Part shown: one piece after another, positions 1-8,590 of the stretch
How positions within the stretch are numbered: position 1 is the stretch's first letter
Layout of the letters: each line of letters begins with the position of its first letter
From: Christiangramia bathymodioli
GTDB lineage: Bacteria > Bacteroidota > Bacteroidia > Flavobacteriales > Flavobacteriaceae
Direction: 5' to 3'
Assembly (NCBI GenBank): GCA_009735695.1
Contig: SRSL01000001.1
Location: 930,048 to 994,047 of the forward strand
Length of the DNA stretch: 64,000 nt
The notes under the pieces: generated by a model
Seen by the model: only the letters and a program-made list of their open reading frames with translations
What the model was told of the DNA's origin: nothing
The model's database searches: none
Made by a program: the position numbers and the translations under genes

Positions 1-1986
1 TTTAGGTGCATCTACAGAGGTTTCCTCATCGCTAACGTACAGTTGAACCACCTCTTCTGCGGCCTTTTCTCCAGTATTGGTAACCTTTACCGATGCCTGC
101 AGGGAATTTCCTTTTTTCACCTTGTCCTGGGAAAGTTTCATATTCGAATATTCAAAACTGGCATAGCTAAGTCCGTAACCAAAAGGATACATCGGCTCTG
201 CTTCCATATACTTGTACGTACGTCCCTTCATGGTGTAATCTTCATATGGAGGCAGGTCATCCAGTGATTTTGGGAAGGTTATAGGCAATCTTCCGGAAGG
301 CGATACCGTTCCGAAGATAATATCTGCAACAGCGTTTCCACCCTCTTCGCCCGGATACCAAACCAGCAATACCGCATCTGCCAGTTCATGAACTTTTTCC
401 AGGTTCATCGGGCTTCCACCAGTAATTACCGCGATTACCGGATTATCACCCGCGGCATCGCTTAATTTCTGTAAATAATCTATCTGATTTTGCGGAAGGT
501 TATAATCCAGCCTGTCCCCAAATGTTTCTGAAGCTATAGACTCTCCTTCCTCTCCTTCCAGCACACCTGAAATTCCCAGTACCGCAATGGTTGCGTCACT
601 GTTACCAGCATTTGGAGAGGCCCAGTCCTGTGGATTGGCATTTGGCCTGTCAAGCAGGGTTCCCTGTCGGTACTGCATCTGGCTTTGTGGCTCTATGGCT
701 CCTGCCAGGCCTTCCAAAATCGTAACCAGGTTAGGGTTGATCCCGTGATAATTCCCGAGTAAGACCTCGATACTGGTAGCATTCGGCCCTGTAATGAAAT
801 ATTTTGAAAGGTCATTCCGAAGCGGAAGCACCCCATCATTTTTTAACATCACAATAGACTTCTGAGCCACTTCACGGGCCAGTGCCCGATGTTTTTCTGT
901 ATTCAGATCCTTTTCTGAAAGTTGAGAATAAGGATTGCCTTCTGCAGGATCAAAAAGCCCCAGCTTGAATTTGGTTTTTAACAATATGGCCAGTTGCTCA
1001 TCTATTTCTTCTTCAGTAACAAGACCTTTTTCAACCGCCTCAGGAAGCGCCGGGTAAGTATCCCCGCAATTGAGGTTGACACCACTTTTTACACCCAGGG
1101 CTGCAGCTTCCTCAGGAGTCTGAACCACATTATGGCCTTCATAAAAATCGATCAGCGCCCAGCAATCACTTACAATATGTCCGTCAAATTTCCATTTATC
1201 CCTAAGCACATCCTGTAAAAGAAATTTGTTCGCGCAACAAGGCTCCCCATTTGTACTGTTATAAGCGCACATAATAGTTTCCACATCGGCGTCTACCAGG
1301 GCTTTAAAAGCAGGCAGATAGGTTTCCCACAGGTCTTTCTGGGTAGCTTCGGCATTGAATTCATGCCGTAATTTTTCGGGGCCACTATGCACGGCATAAT
1401 GCTTGGCTGCCGCGGCGGTCTTGAGATATTTAGGGTGATCGCCCTGCAAACCTTCAACGAAAGCAGTACCTAGAATGGCTGTTAAATATGGATCCTCGCC
1501 ATAGGTTTCCTGTCCTCTTCCCCAACGAGGGTCCCGGAAAATATTGATATTCGGCGTCCAGAAGGTCAAACCGCTATACTGGCGACGGTAGCCGTTTTTC
1601 ACGGCGGTATTATGAGTCGCTCTTGCTTCATCTGAAATGCTTGAGGCAACTTCTTTTATAAGTTCCTCATCAAAGGTAGCTCCAAGGCCGATTGCCTGCG
1701 GAAAAACCGTGGCAACACCAGATCTCCCTATCCCGTGTAAAGCCTCATTCCACCAGTTATATTCCGGAATTCCAAGCCTTTCTATCGCTGGGCTGTTGTG
1801 AACCATTTGCATGGCCTTTTCCTCCAAAGTCAATCGATTGATTAAATCCTGCACTCTTTCATCAAGTGAGAGTTGCGTATTTCGGAAAGCATAATCGCCT
1901 TCTGAAGTATTCTCCTGTGCATGGACCACACCTACAACTAAGGCGAAAACGATCAATGAAAACAGTTTTAAAACCCTGATCCTCAT
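1..1986 (-). CDS. GH3 beta-xylosidase/beta-glucosidase, 3' end outside window
   Basis: Reading leftward from an ATG at 1986, 662 codons stay open to the window edge, so the C-terminus is missing. Residues 1-22 are a signal peptide ending in VHA before QENTS, so the enzyme is exported. The N-terminal part has the GH3 TIM barrel features: the nucleophile motif SDCWA (Asp274) and KHYAVHSGPE upstream. The second GH3 domain and the start of the fibronectin-III-like domain follow. The SDCxA form and the LNCGDTYPAL stretch are typical of plant/Bacteroidota xylosidases, so it likely releases xylose from xylo-oligosaccharides in the periplasm. It is divergent from the GH67 gene and shares a 193 bp regulatory gap. 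Family assignment is firm; xylosidase over glucosidase is inferred from motif and neighbours. Confidence 0.93.
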   Translation of the reverse strand, partial: MRIRVLKLFSLIVFALVVGVVHAQENTSEGDYAFRNTQLSLDERVQDLINRLTLEEKAMQMVHNSPAIERLGIPEYNWWNEALHGIGRSGVATVFPQAIGLGATFDEELIKEVASSISDEARATHNTAVKNGYRRQYSGLTFWTPNINIFRDPRWGRGQETYGEDPYLTAILGTAFVEGLQGDHPKYLKTAAAAKHYAVHSGPEKLRHEFNAEATQKDLWETYLPAFKALVDADVETIMCAYNSTNGEPCCANKFLLQDVLRDKWKFDGHIVSDCWALIDFYEGHNVVQTPEEAAALGVKSGVNLNCGDTYPALPEAVEKGLVTEEEIDEQLAILLKTKFKLGLFDPAEGNPYSQLSEKDLNTEKHRALAREVAQKSIVMLKNDGVLPLRNDLSKYFITGPNATSIEVLLGNYHGINPNLVTILEGLAGAIEPQSQMQYRQGTLLDRPNANPQDWASPNAGNSDATIAVLGISGVLEGEEGESIASETFGDRLDYNLPQNQIDYLQKLSDAAGDNPVIAVITGGSPMNLEKVHELADAVLLVWYPGEEGGNAVADIIFGTVSPSGRLPITFPKSLDDLPPYEDYTMKGRTYKYMEAEPMYPFGYGLSYASFEYSNMKLSQDKVKKGNSLQASVKVTNTGEKAAEEVVQLYVSDEETSVDAPK

Positions 1987-2077
1987 AATTTACGCGAGTT
2001 TACAAATTATTGTTTATTGAAAAAATCTTATCTAAAATTGAGATACTCCTAACAAATAAAGCATAAAATTAAATTAA

Positions 2078-2093
2078 ACGCAACCGATTGCGT
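2078..2093. promoter_or_regulatory. LacI-family-like operator palindrome
   Basis: ACGCAACCGATTGCGT is a near-perfect 16 bp palindrome (arms ACGCAA/TTGCGT, one asymmetric central pair) with a central CpG, the usual layout of LacI/GalR-family operators. It lies between the divergent GH3 and GH67 genes, 87 bp before the GH67 start, where one repressor could control both arms of the xylan locus. No regulator gene is in view, so the binding protein is unknown. Confidence 0.45.
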
Positions 2094-2179
2094 AAAAATT
2101 TTGTTTCCTTCATTATTTTTATATAATTTTCGCTCTTCTAAATAAACTTTGATTTTTCAATTCAACCATATTTCAGCTC

Positions 2180-4345
2180 ATGAATATTAAAAGGCATATT
2201 ATAGTTCTCTTTTTTTTAAGCTCTATCGGAATTTTGAATGCCCAGAAAGGATATGATCTGTGGTTGCAATATTCTGAAATATCAGATTCCCAGCTAAAAA
2301 ATAACTATACCAGCAATATCAAAGGACTTAAGCTATTAGGCTCTTCTGCGACTTTGGATGTTTCTGCCAACGAAATAAAAAATGCCTGGAATTCTTTCTT
2401 CGATCAGGAAATTAAAAACCTAACAGAAGGTGAAAACCTCCTGGTTCTGGGCTCGAAAGATGAGCTATCGCCAGCGCTTCAGGAGGAATTGAAATCGGAA
2501 TTTGCTAAAATAAACGAGGAAGGATTCCTCATCAAAAAAGTCAGTATCGCCAATAAGCCTGCTATTCTCATCACAGCAAAATCGGACATTGGCGTTCTAT
2601 ATGGCAGCTTCCGGTTTTTGAAGGAAATTCAGCTTCACAACGATATTTCAGATATCGATATCATTGACAGCCCTAAAATTCAGAAAAGGGTTCTGAATCA
2701 CTGGGACAACCTGGACAGAACGGTTGAGAGAGGCTACGCCGGATTTTCGATCTGGGATTGGCATTTACTTCCGCAGCTTATAAAACCGGAATATAAAGAT
2801 TATGCCAGGGCCAATGCATCCATTGGGATCAACGGCACTGTTCTTACCAATGTAAACGCCAATTCTCTTGTTTTAACAGCTCCTTACATCGAAAAAGTGA
2901 AAGCACTGGCAGAGGTTTTTAGGCCCTATGGCATACAGGTCTATCTCACGGCAAGGTTCTCTGCACCGCTGGAAAGCGGAGATCTGGATACCGCCGACCC
3001 GTTGAATGACGAGGTTCGAAAATGGTGGAAAGATAAGGCCGATGAAATCTATGCTGAAATTCCCGATTTTGGAGGGTTCCTGGTAAAAGCTAATTCCGAA
3101 GGTCAGCCAGGCCCGAATAACTATGGAAGATCTCATGTAGACGGTGCCAACATGCTTACCGAAGCTGTGGCTCCTCATGGTGGGATCGTAATGTGGCGTG
3201 CCTTTGTATATTCTGAACATGACCCGGCAGACAGGGCGAAACAGGCCTATTCAGAATTTGTTCCATTTGACGGAAAATTTCAAGATAATGTACTGGTTCA
3301 GGTGAAGAACGGGGCGATCGATTTTCAGCCAAGGGAACCTTTTCACCCAATTTTTGGGGCCATGCCAGATACTCCCCTGATGATGGAATTCCAGATCACC
3401 CAAGAATACCTTGGTTTTTCATCTCACCTGGTTTTTTTACCAAAGTTGTTTGAAGAAACCTTGCAAAGCGACACCTACGTAAAGGGAGAAAATTCAAGCG
3501 TTGCAAAGGTCATAGACGGGACGCTTTCCAATAAAAAATTAACAGGAATGGCCGGAGTGGCAAATATTGGGACCGAAAAGAACTGGACGGGACATCCTTT
3601 TGGCCAGGCAAACTGGTACGGTTTCGGCCGCCTTGCTTGGGACCCATATCTCGATTCCAAAAAAATTGCCGAAGACTGGTTAAAAATGACCTTTACCAAT
3701 AATCCTGAGTTTGTACAACCCGTAAAGGACATGATGCTGGATTCGCGTGAAACTGTGGTAAAATATATGACGCCCCTGGGATTACATCATATTATGGATA
3801 CCGGTCACCATTACGGGCCGGGACCATGGGTAAGCGAGCTTTCCCGACCTGAATGGAATCCTGTTTATTATCACAAGGCAAATTCAGAAGGGATAGGATT
3901 TGATCGAACAAAATCTGGAAGTAACGCATTGGCTCAATATGCCGATCCAATTGCTGAAAAATACAGTTCGCCTGAAACAACTCCTGAAAAATATCTATTA
4001 TGGTTTCATCATCTACCATGGGATTACCAGATGGAAAATGGTAACAACTTATGGTTCAATATCGCAACCACGTACCAGGAAGGTGTTGATGAAGTGAGAA
4101 ATATGATAGATACCTGGGAAAAGATGGAGAAATATGTAGACGAACAACGCTACCAGAAAGTGTCCATGCTATTACAAATTCAGCTGAAGGAAGCCAAATG
4201 GTGGAGAGATGCCTGTCTTGCCTATTTTCAGCAATTTTCGAATATGGAACTTCCGGAATCAGTTCCAGCCCCAGAACACAATTTAGAATACTATAAATCA
4301 TTGAAGTTCCCTTTTGCTCCCGGCATAAGACCTTCATGGAATTAA
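2180..4345 (+). CDS. aguA: GH67 xylan alpha-1,2-glucuronidase
   Basis: The 721 aa product starts with a signal peptide (residues 1-22, ending LNAQ). It has the GH67 three-domain layout: an N-terminal alpha/beta domain to about residue 160, a TIM barrel containing WDNLDRTVERGYAG and KANSEGQPGPNNYGR, and a helical C-terminal domain. Glu307 (acid) and the pair Asp381/Glu409 (base) have spacings of 74 and 28 residues, close to those of the characterised Cellvibrio enzyme. GH67 enzymes remove (4-O-methyl)glucuronic acid from the non-reducing end of xylo-oligosaccharides. It is first in the rightward operon, and the glucuronate it frees is the substrate for the uxu genes just downstream. Confidence 0.96.
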   Translation: MNIKRHIIVLFFLSSIGILNAQKGYDLWLQYSEISDSQLKNNYTSNIKGLKLLGSSATLDVSANEIKNAWNSFFDQEIKNLTEGENLLVLGSKDELSPALQEELKSEFAKINEEGFLIKKVSIANKPAILITAKSDIGVLYGSFRFLKEIQLHNDISDIDIIDSPKIQKRVLNHWDNLDRTVERGYAGFSIWDWHLLPQLIKPEYKDYARANASIGINGTVLTNVNANSLVLTAPYIEKVKALAEVFRPYGIQVYLTARFSAPLESGDLDTADPLNDEVRKWWKDKADEIYAEIPDFGGFLVKANSEGQPGPNNYGRSHVDGANMLTEAVAPHGGIVMWRAFVYSEHDPADRAKQAYSEFVPFDGKFQDNVLVQVKNGAIDFQPREPFHPIFGAMPDTPLMMEFQITQEYLGFSSHLVFLPKLFEETLQSDTYVKGENSSVAKVIDGTLSNKKLTGMAGVANIGTEKNWTGHPFGQANWYGFGRLAWDPYLDSKKIAEDWLKMTFTNNPEFVQPVKDMMLDSRETVVKYMTPLGLHHIMDTGHHYGPGPWVSELSRPEWNPVYYHKANSEGIGFDRTKSGSNALAQYADPIAEKYSSPETTPEKYLLWFHHLPWDYQMENGNNLWFNIATTYQEGVDEVRNMIDTWEKMEKYVDEQRYQKVSMLLQIQLKEAKWWRDACLAYFQQFSNMELPESVPAPEHNLEYYKSLKFPFAPGIRPSWN

Positions 4346-4350
4346 ATCTT

Positions 4351-5094
4351 ATGGAAAAACAACTAACCGCAATCGTTACTGGTGGAAATGCCGGTTTGGG
4401 TTACGCTACCGCTAAAAAATTATGTGATAATGGAATTATCACCTATGTAAACGGAAGAAACGAAGAAAAAACCAGGAAAGCCTGTGAAGAACTTGGCAAG
4501 AATGCACGACCCTTTATTCTGGACCTGAACAACCTGAAAGAAATTCCCACAGCAGTAGAAAGGATTTCTAAAGAAGCGGGTAATATAGACATCCTGGTAA
4601 ATAATGCCGGGATCAATATGAAAAAGGAATTGCTGGAAGTGACCGATGAGGAATTTCAGTCTATACTTCATACGAATGTGACCAGTGTATTTGTGATGAC
4701 CAGGGAAGTTTCAAAATATATGAAAAAACAAAATTCGGGAAGCATTATAAACATCAGTTCCATGGCCGCCCAATATGGGATTCCAAAGGTTATAGCCTAT
4801 TCAGCCAGTAAAACGGCTGTGGAAGGTATGACCAGGGCTATGGCCGTAGATCTTGCGCAATTTGGGATACGAGTGAATTGTATTGCCCCGGGCTTTATTA
4901 AAACCGATATGAGCAGCAAGGCTCTGGATAGTGAACCTGAAAGAAAGGAAAAAGTGCTATCCAGAACTCCAATGGGAAGACTTGGAGAACCATCTGATGT
5001 GGCAGATGCTGTTTACTACTATGCTACCTCAGAATCAAAATTTACAACAGGAACTGTGCTGCCCATCGATGGCGGTAATTCAATAGGATTTTAG
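4351..5094 (+). CDS. uxuB: SDR oxidoreductase, probable fructuronate reductase (D-mannonate oxidoreductase)
   Basis: This is a 247 aa classical short-chain dehydrogenase. It shows the cofactor motif TGGNAGLG near residue 10, NNAG, and the catalytic Ser136/137, Tyr150 and Lys154 (YSASK). I chose the ATG at 4351, six bases after the GH67 stop. An in-frame ATG at 4336 would overlap GH67 and add five residues before the usual SDR N-terminus. Placement between an alpha-glucuronidase and mannonate dehydratase points to fructuronate/mannonate interconversion. Bacillus-type and Bacteroidota UxuB proteins belong to the SDR family, unlike the E. coli enzyme. The family is certain; the substrate is inferred from context. 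A 3-oxoacyl-ACP reductase-like role is the alternative. Confidence 0.82.
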   Translation: MEKQLTAIVTGGNAGLGYATAKKLCDNGIITYVNGRNEEKTRKACEELGKNARPFILDLNNLKEIPTAVERISKEAGNIDILVNNAGINMKKELLEVTDEEFQSILHTNVTSVFVMTREVSKYMKKQNSGSIINISSMAAQYGIPKVIAYSASKTAVEGMTRAMAVDLAQFGIRVNCIAPGFIKTDMSSKALDSEPERKEKVLSRTPMGRLGEPSDVADAVYYYATSESKFTTGTVLPIDGGNSIGF

Positions 5095-5096
5095 AA

Positions 5097-6266
5097 ATGT
5101 ATAGTATGACCCAAACCATGCGATGGTATGGTCCCCAGGACCCTATTTCGCTATCGGAATTAAGACAGGCAGGAATTACAGGCATCGTTACCGCGCTACA
5201 TCAAATCCCTGTTGGTGACGTATGGGAAATTACCGATATCCAGGAACGCCTGGAAATGATCCAAAAAGCAGGCCTGGAGTGGAAAGTCATCGAAAGTCTT
5301 CCCGTACACGAGGATATTAAAAGACAAACCGGAAATTATCAGCAGTATATAGCTAATTATAAGCAAAGCCTGAGGAATGTCGCGAAATGCGGACTCGAGG
5401 TGGTTACCTATAATTTCATGCCGATCCTGGACTGGTTACGAACCGACCATATGTTCGAAAATGAAGACGGGTCTAAAGTGCTGCGTTATGATCCCGTGAA
5501 ATTTGCCTATTTCGACCTTTTTTTACTGAAAAGAGATAAGGCAGAAAACGATTATTCTGAAGAAGAGGTCGAGGAGGCTCGAAAACTGGGAGAGAAATTA
5601 AGTTCAGAAGAGAAAAACACACTTTTCAATAATGTGCTCCTGGGCCTTCCCGGCAGCGATGAAAATTTCACTCCCGAGATCATAAAAGAACAGCTAAAGG
5701 CTTACGATCACATCGATGATAAAAAATTAAGGGATAACCTTATCTATTTCCTTTCTGAAGTGGCTCCGGTGGCGGAAGAAACGGGAATAAAGCTGGCCAT
5801 TCATCCTGATGACCCACCATTTTCAGTTCTTGGACTACCCAGGGTAGTGAGCACCCAGGATGATATCGAAAAAATTTTTAAAGGGGTGGATATCCCTGCT
5901 AACGGCTTGTGCTATTGCACAGGTTCTTTAGGTGCAAGACCCGAAAACGATCTTCTAAAAATCTTTGAAAAGTCAAAAAATCGGGTTCATTTTTTACACC
6001 TTCGGAACGTGAAGAAAGAAGCTTCCGGCGTTTTTCGGGAATCAGATCATTTAGACGGGGATGTCCCCATGGAGAAGGTGGTTAATGGTATCCTGAAATA
6101 TATGAACGAGAAAAATATCAGCCTACCCATGAGGCCCGATCATGGCTACCTTCATTCAGCCGATACAAATCGAAAATATTATGCCGGGTATTCCCTTATA
6201 GGCCGCCTGAAAGGACTGGCAGAATTACGGGGTCTGGAGCTCGGACTTCAGCAAAATTTAAATTAA
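5097..6266 (+). CDS. uxuA: Mannonate dehydratase
   Basis: The 389 aa protein begins (after MYS) with MTQTMRWYGPQDPISL, the characteristic UxuA N-terminus, and is of normal family length. UxuA is a cytoplasmic Fe/Mn-dependent TIM barrel enzyme that dehydrates D-mannonate to 2-keto-3-deoxygluconate. AIHPDDPP, CTGSLGARPEND, HLRN and RPDHGY are the conserved metal- and substrate-binding segments. The start codon is 2 bp after the SDR stop, so the two genes are almost certainly cotranscribed. With the preceding reductase it forms the lower part of the glucuronate pathway. UxaC, KdgK and KdgA are not in this window. Confidence 0.97.
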   Translation: MYSMTQTMRWYGPQDPISLSELRQAGITGIVTALHQIPVGDVWEITDIQERLEMIQKAGLEWKVIESLPVHEDIKRQTGNYQQYIANYKQSLRNVAKCGLEVVTYNFMPILDWLRTDHMFENEDGSKVLRYDPVKFAYFDLFLLKRDKAENDYSEEEVEEARKLGEKLSSEEKNTLFNNVLLGLPGSDENFTPEIIKEQLKAYDHIDDKKLRDNLIYFLSEVAPVAEETGIKLAIHPDDPPFSVLGLPRVVSTQDDIEKIFKGVDIPANGLCYCTGSLGARPENDLLKIFEKSKNRVHFLHLRNVKKEASGVFRESDHLDGDVPMEKVVNGILKYMNEKNISLPMRPDHGYLHSADTNRKYYAGYSLIGRLKGLAELRGLELGLQQNLN

Positions 6267-6272
6267 AAGATA

Positions 6273-7415
6273 ATGAGGCGTACAATCATACACGCAGGCT
6301 TTTGGCTGTTGGGTATTCTTGCCCTAACCGGATGTAAGAACAATTCTGAATCTAATGGAAATGACTCAAAGCCTGCTTCGGTTTCTGAAAACAAGCAGGA
6401 AAAGGGCCTGAAAGACTACTATTCAGATTATTTCCCGATGGGGGTCGCTGTGGCCCCCAACTCGTTTGAAGGTGAATCAAAAGAATTGATCCTTGAACAT
6501 TTCAACAGTATAACTCCCGAAAACGTGATGAAAATGGGTGTCATCCACCCCGAACCGGATCGTTATAACTGGGAACCTGCCGATAAAATTGCGAATTTCG
6601 CCAGGGAGCATAATATGAAAATGCGCGGGCATGCGCTGGTATGGCATCAGCAAACAGGTCCATGGATTTTTGAGGCCGAAGATGGCGGAAAGGTTAGCAA
6701 AGAAGTTTTGCTGCAGCGAATGAAATCCCATATCGATTCGGTTGTAAAGCGATACAAAGGCACCATCTATGCCTGGGATGTGGTGAATGAAGCCATCGCA
6801 GATGATTCCACGCAGTTCCTCAGAAAATCTGACTGGTACACGATAGCCGGTGAGGATTTTATCATAAAAGCATTTGAATATGCCCGTGAAGCTGATCCTG
6901 AAGCGAAACTTTACTATAATGACTATAACGCCATAATTCCTGAAAAACGCGACCGCATCTACAAGTTGCTGAAAATGCTGGTAGATAGAAATGTGCCAAT
7001 AGACGGAGTAGGCATACAGGGCCACTGGTCTATTTATGGGCCTTCTGAAGAAGAACTGAGAAAAGCGATAGACATGTATTCCTCATTAGGCCTGGATGTT
7101 CAAATCACCGAACTTGATGTGTCTCTTTATCCCTGGGAAAAGGAACAACGGGAATTGAAGCCTGGAGAAAGCGATGAATTCACCCCAGAACTGGAGCAGA
7201 AGCAAATCGAAAAATACGATATGTTCTTCGAGGTGTTCAGGGATTACAAAGATGTACTTACCGGGGTGACCTTCTGGAATATTTCAGACCGTAATACCTG
7301 GCTGGACAGGTATCCGGTGGCAGGAAGAAAAAATTATCCCCTTTTATTCGACGAAAACTTCGAGCCTAAAAAGGCCTACTGGGAAGTGGTTGAATTTGAG
7401 AAAGAAGATGATTAG
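6273..7415 (+). CDS. GH10 endo-1,4-beta-xylanase lipoprotein
   Basis: This 380 aa protein has a lipoprotein signal (LALTGC, Cys21) followed by KNNSES, then a single GH10 barrel and no carbohydrate-binding module. The acid/base is Glu173 in WDVVNEAI and the nucleophile is Glu280 in ITELDVS. RGHALVWHQQ and the closing TFWNISDRNTWLD segment are also GH10 hallmarks. It hydrolyses internal xylan bonds, and lipidation suggests attachment to the outer membrane or its inner leaflet. It follows uxuA by 6 bp and belongs to the same operon. The short linker and absence of CBMs suit an enzyme acting on soluble or partly digested xylan. Confidence 0.96.
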   Translation: MRRTIIHAGFWLLGILALTGCKNNSESNGNDSKPASVSENKQEKGLKDYYSDYFPMGVAVAPNSFEGESKELILEHFNSITPENVMKMGVIHPEPDRYNWEPADKIANFAREHNMKMRGHALVWHQQTGPWIFEAEDGGKVSKEVLLQRMKSHIDSVVKRYKGTIYAWDVVNEAIADDSTQFLRKSDWYTIAGEDFIIKAFEYAREADPEAKLYYNDYNAIIPEKRDRIYKLLKMLVDRNVPIDGVGIQGHWSIYGPSEEELRKAIDMYSSLGLDVQITELDVSLYPWEKEQRELKPGESDEFTPELEQKQIEKYDMFFEVFRDYKDVLTGVTFWNISDRNTWLDRYPVAGRKNYPLLFDENFEPKKAYWEVVEFEKEDD

Positions 7416-7442
7416 AAATTTTTTAAAATTATAGAATAGGAG

Positions 7443-7452
7443 CCCGGCCGGG
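7443..7452. other. Perfect 10 bp GC palindrome
   Basis: CCCGGCCGGG stands out in the otherwise AT-rich 76 bp gap between the GH10 and aldo/keto reductase genes. It is flanked by GCCC and GGGC, so a short mRNA stem is possible. Function unknown; it could be a processing site, a weak terminator or a protein site. Confidence 0.25.
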
Positions 7453-7491
7453 AACGTTCAGGGCATTTAACTTCAAAAATCAATTAAAATT

Positions 7492-8475
7492 ATGAAACAT
7501 CGGCAACTAGGTAAGAACGGATTTAAAGTAAGTGAAATTGGAATGGGTTGCTGGCAAATAGGTGCTGACTGGGGAAAACAGATCGAAAAAGAAGAAGCCA
7601 AGCACATTCTTGGGGAAGCCGTAAAAAACGAGATTACATTTTTTGACACGGCCGATGTTTACGGAGCAGGAAGGAGCGAACAGATATTAGGAGACTTTTT
7701 CAGTAATAAAGGCAAGGAAATACGAATCGCGACCAAATTTGGAAGAAATCCCGATGTGTACCCCGATTCTTATACCGAAGAAGCCTTGAGAGAATGCGTG
7801 GATGCTTCCAGGAAGCGACTGGGAGTTGATTGCCTGGACCTCCTGCAACTGCACTGTATTCCTGAAGAGGAACTCGTAAAAGGCCATGTATTTGACTGGT
7901 TAAGGACCTTAAAGAAGGAGGGCAAAATTGCCCATTTTGGCGCCAGTGTGGAAAGCGAAAAAGAAGGTTTGCTATGCCTTGAACAGGAAGGGCTTCAGTC
8001 ATTACAGGTGATCTTTAATATTTTCAGGCAAAAGCTGGAAGACAAATTGCTCCCTACGGCCTACGAAAAAGGTGTGGGAATCATCGTTCGCTTACCTCTT
8101 GCCAGTGGTTTGCTAACAGGTAAATTTGATAAATCCACAGAATTTGAAGCTAATGACCATCGTAACTTCAACAAAGATGGTGAACAATTCAATGTTGGCG
8201 AAACCTTTGCCGGCCTTCCTTTTGAAAAAGGAGTGGAACTCGCTGATCAGCTTAAGGAATTTTGCCCCGATGGGATGAGTCTAACAGAACTATCTCTACG
8301 CTGGATCCTGGACCACAAAGAAGTAAGTACGATTATACCTGGGGCGAGTTCTACCAGGCATATTTCAGAAAATGCCAGTGTTTCAGATCTTGCTCCCCTG
8401 CCGGAAAGCCTGAAGAAAGAACTTGCAGTTTTCTATAAGCAGAAAGTGCATCAACATATCAGGGGTAAATATTAA
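7492..8475 (+). CDS. Aldo/keto reductase
   Basis: The 327 aa protein opens with MKHRQLGKNGFKVSEIGMGCWQ and has the AKR catalytic Asp/Tyr (FFDTADVYGAGRSE), Lys (ATKFGRN) and His (LLQLHCIP), plus a C-terminal NADPH-binding segment around IIPGASS. It has no signal peptide, so it acts in the cytoplasm. It sits inside the xylan locus, 76 bp after the GH10 stop and before GH115, so it may reduce a sugar or uronate aldehyde, or detoxify an aromatic aldehyde released with glucuronoyl esters. That substrate range is inference; nothing in the sequence identifies it. Confidence 0.9.
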   Translation: MKHRQLGKNGFKVSEIGMGCWQIGADWGKQIEKEEAKHILGEAVKNEITFFDTADVYGAGRSEQILGDFFSNKGKEIRIATKFGRNPDVYPDSYTEEALRECVDASRKRLGVDCLDLLQLHCIPEEELVKGHVFDWLRTLKKEGKIAHFGASVESEKEGLLCLEQEGLQSLQVIFNIFRQKLEDKLLPTAYEKGVGIIVRLPLASGLLTGKFDKSTEFEANDHRNFNKDGEQFNVGETFAGLPFEKGVELADQLKEFCPDGMSLTELSLRWILDHKEVSTIIPGASSTRHISENASVSDLAPLPESLKKELAVFYKQKVHQHIRGKY

Positions 8476-8522
8476 ATTAAAGATCTAAAGGTCTGTTCTA
8501 ACAGGATCGATCTTTTCATATG

Positions 8523-8541
8523 CATTCGAATTTAGCGAATG
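8523..8541. promoter_or_regulatory. Inverted repeat upstream of GH115
   Basis: CATTCG and CGAATG are separated by 7 bases, 50 bp before the GH115 start, in the 115 bp gap after the aldo/keto reductase gene. The arms are compatible with an operator or a small hairpin. No T-run follows, so it is not an obvious terminator. No matching copy was noticed at the other xylan promoter. Confidence 0.25.
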
Positions 8542-8590
8542 AACAAGCCAAAAAGGCCAGGCCTCAACAATAAAAAAGTTTTTAGTCATA

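Noticed and set aside
6477-7025. 182 aa leftward frame within GH10
   Set aside because: Shadow of the xylanase; GH10 catalytic residues are intact in the sense frame.
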